Origin: Pomphorhynchus laevis
Taxonomy: Eukaryota; Acanthocephala; Palaeacanthocephala; Echinorhynchida; Pomphorhynchidae
DNA: 64,000 bases
Reading direction: 5' to 3'
Assembly (NCBI GenBank): GCA_012934845.2
Contig: WNNJ02000555.1
Span: forward strand, 62,001 to 126,000
The position numbers were made by a program, and so were the translations under genes. Positions 56,101 through 64,000 of the stretch are shown piece after piece. The notes beneath the pieces were generated by a model that worked only from the letters and a program-made list of their open reading frames with translations, was not told where the DNA came from and ran no database searches. Positions within the stretch are counted from its first letter, which is position 1. Each line of letters begins with the position of its first letter.

Positions 56101-57640
56101 TATTTTTTTTATTTTTTTATTTGCACTCTCGGCAATCTTCACCAAAAACTTATTGATTTTGACCCGAACGTAATTTTGCTTGATTCTTTTAATTATCATA
56201 AAGGAAGGTTATTTGCGACTTATCAATTTTCATGAACTGTCAATGTGTTAATTGTTTTCTAACTCTAAATTACCATTAAGCTATATTAATCAAGCAGTCG
56301 TTCGACTATTTTTCTATCAATTTAACCGGTATAAGTAATTGATAAATGCTACTATTTCTTATTATTGTCCGGTAAGACACGCGACAACTTGTTGCATTGG
56401 CCTTTAAAACGTAAATTTCTTTACTCATTATCGTTTTGCTCTAAATAATCGAGACCCTATAGCTTCACCCGGGATTCTGTCAAACTGCTTAAGTAACTCT
56501 TGATATTTACTCTTTCCAACACTTGGATGATTGCTACAAGTACTCGCAACAACATGACAAGACTAACATAGTTAGCAAAAATTTCCATAAGATGTGAATA
56601 TATTGTTGAATTTTTTAATTATTAAAATTAAAATTGATTCGATGAATCATACAGCGAATCAGTGCGGATTTTGAGCGAGGCAACACTGCTTGTTTGTTAA
56701 GGGCCGCCGAAGACAGTGCATTCCCATCTTCAGAACTTGATTGCAAAATATGTATAAATCTTGATATAAATTGTAAAAAATATTAATGTTGCTTATATAT
56801 TATCTACATTTGTAGGCCATTCCCACGAAGAATAATTAATCGTTCACAACTTCGATTATTGTGAGTTAGGATGCTAGTCATGTAAAAATGCATGTTGTTT
56901 TCTTATCTGATCTGATAATTCTACATATCCTAATCATGTTTGTCAAACTGTGAATTAACCCTGTGGCTAGAATTGTACTCGATTAAAATATTCATGCTGA
57001 AAGATTGAAAGCTTAAGTGGCCATAGTGGGCATAAAGTGATTATTTTTAGCCATAACACTCGGATGCACCTTTTTTCGAATATTAAATTTTGTTTAAATG
57101 ATAAATTGTGAAATTATTATAAGGTAGTTTAAAAATAAGAGCGAAAAAAGTCGAACCGCTTATTTTAAAATCGAATTATTGATTTTGGATATTTACATTT
57201 TTTAACTTTCCCGTAAAGTAATTTTTATTCTACATTTGCTGAAAGTGAGGTGATATCACAATAGGTATGCCATCAGTGGGAGTATATTAAATTTAAACAC
57301 GTATATTAGGCCGTTCGCCACTATACTGAGTTAACGAAATGGATCCGAAATCCGATACGTATTGAAGCTATTACAATTCTATTACTTCGCTTTGAATACT
57401 TACAATTCAATAATTTCTGCTAATACAAATAGTAACACAAACATTTATATATTTTGTGATATAGATTGTGTAAATACAAGGATATACTTGTAAGCTCAAG
57501 CTTTTTCTTATATTGTATATTTTTCTTTACATCATTTCAAGACGCCGTGTTTATAGACATACTCGAGAATGAGGTTTATACAAATAAGTAATTTGAAATG
57601 TCACACGTCTGCAGGGTAAAAGCAGACACCCTAAATGGAC
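56101..57640. other. Gene-free AT-rich stretch
   Basis: No gene is recognised in 1.5 kb. Confidence 0.5.
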
Positions 57641-57712
57641 CATTGTATTGGTAGAAATTACAACAAAAATTTCTTGACAATAAAAAACAAATAACATACA
57701 AGATTTTTTCTG

Positions 57713-58042
57713 TCAACCAATAGTGCGGGGGTCGGGTCGTAGAGGCAGTGCACGAACCAAACTACTCCAGACATCGCGATCCTGGGCAACAGACCAGAGT
57801 TCTCTTTCAGATAGCCCAAGGCGGTATTCGGCCAGATTCGAGATTTGATCTCTCAACCGGTATCGAGGTTTACCTCGAAGTCTCTTTCCAGATAGTCCGG
57901 CCTGGAAAACCCGCCTAGGAAGGCGATCCCTAGATATCCTCAAGACGTGTCCTAGCCACCTTAGCTGACTTTCTTCGATGTGGAGAAGCAGCGACTTTAA
58001 TCGGCGTCTATCCCGGATGGGATGGACTCCGAGTAAGGTCAC
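57713..58042 (-). pseudogene. RTE-like RT C-terminal domain
   Basis: LLHIEESQLRWLGHVLRISR, DRLPRRVFQAGLSGKRLRGK and RDQISNLAEYRLGLSERELW are the conserved 'QLRW.GH..R...R.PR..F......RPRG.P' end of RTE-like polymerases. It is open for 109 residues to PRTIG. The preceding RT motifs are gone. Confidence 0.75.
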
Positions 58043-58045
58043 TGC

Positions 58046-58342
58046 TTATCCACATCGAGTCGGCATAGATCCACGCTTGTCATAGACAGTTTGAAGAGTT
58101 TTCTGCTTTCCAACACACAGATTCCTGATCGTCCTCCAGAACATCTTCGAAGCTGACCTATAATCAAGTTCTAAGTGCTCTTCAAACTTCTCCCAAGCCA
58201 CCTTCTTCGCTTCGGTAACTGCTCGAGCTGAAGCTTTCTTTGCCCTTCGGTACTTGTCTACAGCTTCCAGTGATTTATCTGACAAAATTGCCTTATAAGT
58301 TAGCTTCTTCTGTTGGACCAAATCTCTAACTGTTGGTGTCAA
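58046..58342 (-). pseudogene. RTE-like linker region
   Basis: VRDLVQQKKLTYKAILSDKS, YRRAKKASARAVTEAKK and FWRTIRNLCVGKQKTLQTVY form the basic stretch that joins endonuclease and RT in this LINE group. The frame ends at the deletion point. Confidence 0.7.
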
Positions 58343-58631
58343 CCAAGCAGTTTGAGTATTTCCTCCACGACAAGCACCTTATGCCTCGAGCCACAAGTTT
58401 TCACAGTTGCTTTGGCAAGCGACTATCTGAACATCTCCGATTCCTGATCAATACTCTTCACCTCTACTGGCAACCAAGATGAGTCCTCCCGGATGTAGCC
58501 AGAAAAACGTTCTTTGACAGAAACATCTGCTAGACGATTCCAGCACACCCTCAGACAACGTTTGGGTTTACCAGACTTGTCTAGCATTCGATTCGGTCAT
58601 CGAAGTTTACTGACTACAAGGTAGTGATCGG

Positions 58632-59330
58632 TTAAAATTTAGCCCCTCTCTTCAAACAAGTGACCAGAACATAACGTCGCAGATCAGATGAAACGATTAC
58701 AATATCGATCATTGATATTTGACTGAGGGAATCCTGATACCATGTGCATATATAAATCTCCTTATGTACAAGCATGGTGGTGTTAGTTATGCACAAATTG
58801 TTATGAGAACAAAAGTGCAATAATTCAACACCACTCGCATTCAGATCAGAGAGTCCGTTCCTTCCCAACACTCCCTTCCAAGTGCTACTGTCGCTACCAA
58901 CATGGGCATTGAAGTCACCAAACAGAACGAGGGAATCTCCAACAGGAGTACTATCAAGCAGAGCCTAAAGATCTTCCACGAAGGCTGCGTATTCCGCGAT
59001 AATGTTTGGAGCATACGCACGTATAACAATTATCCCCTTTCCCTTTTCTGATAAAAGTCTAAAATACGCCGGCCTTTCGTTCACTGGGTTAAACCTCTAT
59101 ACCACGAACGACAACTGGAGACTTGTAAGTATTCCTACACCTGCCTGTCGTCACCTTCCGTTGGTACCTCCCGAATAGTTCAAGGTCCAACCTTGGTCCA
59201 AAAGTTTAGTTCCAGAATAGTGAAGAGAAGTCACTCCGACTATTTCAAGACCGAAGCGAACCATCTCTTCAACTAATTCTGGTTCTTTCCCCGCCATCGA
59301 GATGACATTTCACGTTGCTACATGAAGGCT
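58632..59330 (-). pseudogene. RTE-like endonuclease domain remnant
   Basis: Landmarks are SMAGKEPELVEEMVRFGLEI at the N-terminus, LVLFGDFNAHVGSD (GDFN motif), GRNGLSDLNASGVELLHFC, a Trp-Tyr-Gln motif (CTWYQDSLSQISMIDIVIV) and SSDLRRYVL. The SDLR...V..KRGA order is characteristic of RTE-like and CR1-like LINE endonucleases. Several stops are present. The nuclease nicks DNA to start target-primed reverse transcription. Confidence 0.7.
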
Positions 59331-59504
59331 GTCCGCTTCGGATGTTGATGCCTCGTTCGCTGTCTCTGTAGAACTGACTGGTCACACGGCACCCGACAAT
59401 GAAAACTCCTTCTATCAAAAGGTGAGTTCACCATTGTTCTTCGCACTTGATTTATATTTTTGTAAATTTGTTGCTTGTCATTTTCATTGTCAATGTTTGT
59501 TTGT

Positions 59505-59760
59505 TCGGCTATTTCCCGTTTTCGATATCCTTTGATGATCCAACATCGCTACTGTAAGGAAACAGGTCTCCGAGATTATCTTCCGACTTTTCGTTCATTG
59601 TCCAATCTGCCGTTGAAGTCATCAGTGATTTTGTTTGTTATCTATCTCCCGTTCCCAACATGCTTTGATGACCCAGCATTACTAGTATAAGGAAACAGGC
59701 ATCCGTGACTCTCCTCCGCCTTTTTGTCCATTGTCTAATCCGCCATTGGTCCATACGGCT
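59505..59760. repeat. Direct repeat, about 120 bp x 2
   Basis: CTTTGATGATCCAACATCGC, then AAGGAAACAGG and CATTGTCCAATCTGCC, in 59528-59625 recurs as CTTTGATGACCCAGCATTAC and so on in 59651-59750. About 80% alike. It lies upstream of the RTE-like endonuclease, where 5' UTR repeats could act as promoters. Confidence 0.7.
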
Positions 59761-59820
59761 GATGCAAGACGGCCTATTATTTAGCCGTTGATCGACGAAT
59801 GTCGAGCATACGTTGCTATG

Positions 59821-60129
59821 GCCGCTCCACGAAGAGGCTAATTGGCAATAGGTGCAAGTTTAATATTTAATCGACTGGCACTAAAATGTTATGGACATTA
59901 TAATAAAATTTATTAATTATTAAAAAAATTATTTATTAATTTTAAAGTAGAAGCTGTAACAAAATAACTAAACTATTAAATAAACTGTTAACTAAAAATA
60001 GTTTATTGAATATTTTTATTGTTATTTATCGAATTCCAAAGAAGCCAAAGTTCGTATGGAAGCATCATATCGAAGTAAACAAATATTAATATAGATTAAA
60101 TTTTTATTTTTTATTTTTTTACTCAAAAG
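59821..60129. other. Gene-free AT-rich stretch
   Basis: Nothing recognised. Confidence 0.5.
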
Positions 60130-60412
60130 TTATAATAAAAATAGAAAACTAATTGGTACATCAAATTCGTGTTCTTTCATACTTCTGAGGTGGACACCTT
60201 TAGGATACGAGCAGTTCTCTTCGTCGTGCTTTAACAAAGCAATCGTCACGTTCACACATCGCCTACTTGCTGTTTGGCTTCTAACTGACATTCTGGTCGC
60301 TCTTATACACATTGAGGCAGCGGACGCAAGAGATAAACTTATATCTGAGCGAATGCGTCGGATACTCTCGGAGTATGGCAACTTTAATGAAGTAGAAGAC
60401 TTGGAATTAAAT
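60130..60412 (-). other. Coding-looking fragment, unidentified
   Basis: The minus strand is open for 83 residues with balanced composition (SIRRIRSDISLSLASAASM; RRCVNVTIALLKHDEENC), unlike the AT-rich background. I do not recognise the family. It directly abuts the cut 3' side of LINE G, so it could be the edge of whatever interrupted that element. Confidence 0.3.
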
Positions 60413-61189
60413 TAGTAGAAGAGAAATAGGAATTAAATTCGGTCAAACTATCATTACCAATTCTAGGGAAGAGCTGGATAGCTGCCTGAAAGAAGGTCAC
60501 TCTGATGGGATCAAAGTAAAACCTCCTTCTAAGCAACGTATCTTTATCTATCCGCCAGCAAATAAGGTCATGAGAGGTGGTATGATGTTGGCGCGACTTC
60601 TCAGTACAGATGGGTTTCAACAAACACTTCTTATGAAGCAGTAATATGTTGAGGAAAGAATTAGTTATTGAGCAATGAAAGATAGGGGAAGGTGGTTTGT
60701 GAATAAGATAATCGTTCCTGGTTCTGCTGTTTGCTGCGTAAATCCGACGACCAGTTCTGTCGTTGAAGTCACCAAGCAACATGTCATAACCGCTACCCAA
60801 TATACGATCCAGGAGCTCACGGTTATTGTGAATTTCTACTGGCCGGATATAGATATTGGCTATGCTGCGTTTACCGTTTTTATAGAGTGACATAGCTAAA
60901 CAAGACGGCTGAAGAAGAATAGTTAAGTAAGAGGGGTGATCTTGAAGAGCTCTTTAACATGGTTAAAAGACCTTGAGATTAAGAGGAGTGAGGTGGGGTT
61001 ATGTTCGGAGTATAGTGGGTGTAGATGTGCTTAGGGATAAATCGAGTATTGTCATGGGGAAACGGATAGGCCGCGTCTCCTGAAGGACTATAACATCTGC
61101 ATATATATCAAATAGAAGGCTAAGGGCAGAGCACCTCCCGAATCCACTGAAGGATATTCAGTGAAAAATGATCTTGATTACTTTGCATA
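60413..61189 (-). pseudogene. LINE copy G endonuclease remnant
   Basis: MSLYKNGKRSIANIYIRPVE, MLLGDFNDRTGRRIY and TTSHDLICWRIDKDTLLRRR follow copy C closely (60384-60893). The N-terminal part (QWNSGG region, 61060-61190) is in other frames. Here too TSH replaces the usual SDH. Confidence 0.8.
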
Positions 61190-61221
61190 TTGTTAAGTTA
61201 GCTAGATTGGGATGCCTCCTC

Positions 61222-62419
61222 CTAGTCCGAACCAGAGGTGAGAAGGTTGCCCTTCCCACACCCAACCGGACAAGTTAGAGACACTTGCCCACGGGCGTTA
61301 TTTTCATTTCTCGTCGTGACCTCATCTGCTAATTCCCATAGGTTTCCATTCTGCGTGGTAATTGTAATAGGAGGAACTGTCTTGGAAAAAGACAGGATTG
61401 GTTTCTTGGAAGAGAATGTGAATCTCCTCTTAGAATTCATACTTGAAGAATTTGATTTTGCTCTCTTCTTTGAAGATTTAACAATAGGAAGAGAGATTAT
61501 GGAAGGCTTAGATTGTGTATTTGCCAAACTGGAAATCAGTAATTCAATCAATCGAGTTGTTTCTTGTTGGTGTTCTAAAGAAGTTGAACATTTCGTCCAT
61601 ATTAGGTCCAGAGGAGTTATACACCGAATATGCCGTTAAGGGGGGAGAGTAGACATTATTCTTCACTGTATGCCTTTTCACATAGTCCATGAACGCTGAA
61701 CATCTTATTGACCACGCAGGATGTTCAAGTCCGCAATTCGTGCATTTTGGGGGCTAGTTTGAATTGAAAGTCATGACGAATTCATCAGATCCACACACTC
61801 CGCATGTCTTCATCCTACCACAGGTGGAGTTCCAGTGTCCCCACATGTGGACACGTGTTACAATGTGGAAATGTAAGATTTACCGTACTTGCAATTGTAA
61901 AGTTTAGATTGCAACCCATAAAAGGATTGAATGCTGCATTCGACGGGAGATGGAAATTGTCCTCTTCGGTATTTGCGAATGCAATAGGAAGAGTTTGGTC
62001 GTCTTTGGCTTTTTATAAATCTAATGTTTTGAAGAGAATAACGTTTTTGAAGTTCTACTATATTTTCTTTTTCTAGGTCGGGGATAATATCAGTAATCTT
62101 TACTGTCGACATAATAGGCTTTGATACTCGAGTTCCTTTATGTGAACCATTTTCTTTGAAGAACTTAGCAAAAGAGCTGAATAAGTCCGAGGATACGAAG
62201 GCTGTAGTAATTATTCATCACTTTTGCAAAGTTAATCATAACTCTATTAGGTTGTGTATTAATAAATTTTCTCGGAAATTCGTTGAAATACTGTTTTTTT
62301 TGCATTGGAATTGTGGGGGTAATGTTTACCAGATTAACGATTTTTTTAATCAAAGGAAGTTCCTTCATTTCACAAATTAGAACAGTAAAGTTACTAACCT
62401 TAATTTCTTCAGTTTGCAT
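61222..62419 (-). pseudogene. LINE copy G ORF1 remnant
   Basis: The start is the ATG of MQTEEIKVSNFTVLIC (62419), again with KVS over AAGGTTAGT. Then comes the IVNLVNI stretch, equivalent to VVNLVII of copy C. A knuckle region follows with decayed Cys/His pairs (61660-61900), and the C-terminus SKKRAKSNSSSMNSKRRFT ends at 61222. Stops and frame changes separate at least three open pieces. Confidence 0.7.
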
Positions 62420-62430
62420 GATCAATTATT

Positions 62431-63229
62431 GACAACAGTAAATGCAAATATTTGCAAAATCAATCTATTGACTTTTCGAACTCTGCGAGTTCGAATAGAT
62501 TGTATAAATAAAATAAACTTTTAGCATTGTTGGAAATAAAAAACTTAATTTTGTAACAAAGTGTAAAATTTAAAGAAAATTGATAAAAATAAATAATTGT
62601 GCGATTTATTTTAATTTTAAAAAATACAATTATTAATATATATTCTCTATTCTGTATATTCTACATTCTGTATTTTATTTTCTGTATCGTATATTCTGTA
62701 TTTTATTTTCACCGGTGACGTGCTTTAAATCTTAGATGATGGAATTGTTGATTTTCGAAAATTTTATACCATAAATATCAATGTTGATTAAGTTTATATG
62801 TTAAGAAACAAATAAATAAATAAGAAATAATTTCAATACAACTTTATTAGTTAACACGAACAGGAAAGTATAAACCTGCATGCTTTTTTACAAACTTCGT
62901 CGGAAAGCTTAAACCGGAATGAGCCTACCACAATTAGCTGATCTAATTTCTCCAAAATATTCATCATCCAATTACAGGATGTCACAATATTACAAGTTTC
63001 GTTGTTCCTTATTTTCGCTTACGACATTCTCTCCTATTCCAGTTTTTTATAATTAATGACGTGTACTAAAAAATTTTGAAAATATAAGGATGAACTTTTT
63101 TAACAATACTATTTGACTAATACGTGAAACCACTTCGTTTAAAAGGCGTAATGAAATGCTACTAAAACCAATAAAATACATGAATCTAGATATGTACAAT
63201 TGGTATGCTTTACTTTCCATCTGTACTTT
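62431..63229. other. Gene-free stretch with TATTCTGTAT simple repeats
   Basis: At 62638-62712 TATTCTGTATTTTATTTTCT-type units recur five to six times. The rest is AT-rich without genes. Confidence 0.6.
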
Positions 63230-63720
63230 ATGCATCCATCGTTTATTATCGATTTCTTGTGCAGTGCCGTGAGTTTTGCTTCGGTCGATATTATTTTGCT
63301 CGACTTCTCCAAGACTTTTGATAAGTTCCACGTGAGGGTATGTAAACTTATTACTTCATTACGGTTTTTCCGTTTAACTTAGTGAATAAATTAGAAATTT
63401 TCTAAAACTACGATCTTTTCTAGTTCGTGTTGGAGGATCCTATTCAAGCAGCAGGAGTTTATTTTCGGGAGCGCCCATGGTTCTGCGCTTGGACCTTTAC
63501 TATATATAATCTTTATCAGTGATCTCTACTTCTTTGCTTCCAGAATGAGTTCCTAGCATTTCCTGATGATTTAAAAATATGGAGAGTAATTCTCGAATCT
63601 TCCGATAGTTTGTTACTACAGGAAGTTCTAGATAATTTATAAATATTGTAATGAAACTGGGATGCATCTGAATTCACAGAAGTGTGTTGTTATGAGACTT
63701 AGTTAGCTTGAATGTGGTCT
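63230..63720 (+). mobile_element. CR1/Jockey-like LINE, RT fragment
   Basis: The + strand, in broken frames, encodes SVDIILLDFSKTFDKFHVRV (motif A), GSAHGSALGPLLYIIFISDL (motif B region), FPDDLKIWRVI (motif C; the first residues of the usual FADD are altered) and ETGMHLNSQKCVVMRLS. These are typical of CR1/Jockey-group RTs of flatworms, molluscs and arthropods. It is a different lineage from copies A-G. Only about 150 residues of RT remain. Confidence 0.7.
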
Positions 63721-64000
63721 CGCAAAATAATTGTACATATATCGCTAAAAATAAATTGAATAGTGAATATGCACGTCATAAATCGATACGTGATTTGTAT
63801 TGTATTAAGAATTCATTAATAAAGATGAATATGGACACTTTTACAAGATTGTATAAATCCTTGTTAAAAAAGGATTTATTTTAACGTGGCAAATGCGTGC
63901 CAGCGCACGCTTACATGACCACAAACAACAAAACAAGACTGTGAATCAGGTGTCGAGAAGGTGTAAACGGAGGAGGTGTTTGAATGTGATAAAGGAGGGA
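63721..64000. other. End of window, nothing recognised
   Basis: The last 100 bases are less AT-rich but hold no recognisable feature. Confidence 0.5.

Larger units (their letters stand above)
57640..59820 (-). mobile_element. RTE-like LINE, RT core deleted
   Basis: On the minus strand: a 5' region with a direct repeat (59505-59760), an APE-like endonuclease (about 59320-58640), a linker (58342-58060) and then directly the C-terminal domain of the RT (58042-57713). The whole polymerase core with motifs A-C is missing at about 58045. Domain sequences resemble RTE-clade LINEs of fish and invertebrates. Stops occur in the endonuclease. GC content is higher than in the flanks. Confidence 0.7.
60413..62430 (-). 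mobile_element. I/Jockey-type LINE copy G, 3' part missing
   Basis: The minus strand holds ORF1 (62419-61222) and the endonuclease part of ORF2 (61189-60413). The element stops inside the linker, so RT and 3' UTR are absent. That is the opposite of normal LINE 5' truncation and suggests a later deletion or rearrangement. ORF1 is the most diverged of all copies, while the ORF2 part is close to C. Confidence 0.8.

Noticed and set aside
1-64000. Polinton, virus-derived or LTR element
   Set aside because: I found no long terminal repeats, capsid, protease or integrase signatures. The retroelements seen are non-LTR or Penelope-like.

Overview
The window looks like a gene-poor, repeat-dominated piece of an invertebrate animal nuclear genome, probably arthropod. 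The reasons are the very AT-rich background (long stretches with almost no G or C), the absence of any intact host gene, LINEs of the I/Jockey type whose first ORF carries three zinc knuckles, an RTE-like LINE, a CR1/Jockey-like fragment, Penelope-like retroelements and a hAT-type MITE. The species cannot be named from sequence alone.

Layout. 1-10 kb: AT-rich DNA with two large foldback repeats (44-602, 3752-4199) and copies of a dispersed repeat called family A here. 10-15 kb: a 5'-truncated LINE end inside a 75-bp direct duplication, a GIY-YIG relic, two more palindromes and a 20-bp minisatellite. 15.2-18.1 kb: a decayed Penelope-like element with permuted domain order (GIY-YIG nuclease before reverse transcriptase, CxC linker between), of the Naiad type; minisatellite units lie on both sides of it. 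18.4-25.8 kb: non-coding, with 145-bp and 107-bp tandem repeats, a 117-bp-arm hairpin and a 320-bp hAT MITE. 25.8-29.6 kb: a LINE 3' fragment facing a decayed near-full-length LINE (copy F). 32.2-33.1 kb: a family A copy interrupted by 360 bp carrying a ubiquilin-like UBA segment. 33.07-49.08 kb: four LINEs in the same orientation (A, B, C, D); A and B are nearly identical and C is almost intact. 49.3-51.8 kb: LINE E on the other strand, with an 18-bp repeat at its truncated 5' end and a chimeric insertion copied from two other places in the window. 52-55 kb: a 74-bp minisatellite and two facing fragments of a retroelement Pol C-terminus. 57.6-59.8 kb: an RTE-like LINE that has lost its RT core. 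60.4-62.4 kb: LINE G, cut at its 3' side. 63.2-63.7 kb: a CR1/Jockey-like RT fragment.

How the parts work together. The I/Jockey-type LINEs share one plan: ORF1 (nucleic-acid-binding, three CCHC knuckles), a gap of about 33 nt, then ORF2 (APE-like endonuclease plus reverse transcriptase, no RNase H seen), ending in a short tandem-repeat tail instead of poly(A). Penelope-like elements form the second theme. Besides the Naiad, several palindromes carry, in each arm, a CTGAWGA box, a short hairpin and a GAAA box, which is the order of the hammerhead ribozyme core; canonical Penelope-like elements are known to carry hammerheads and to insert as inverted copies. All identifications were made by eye from translated motifs and need database confirmation.
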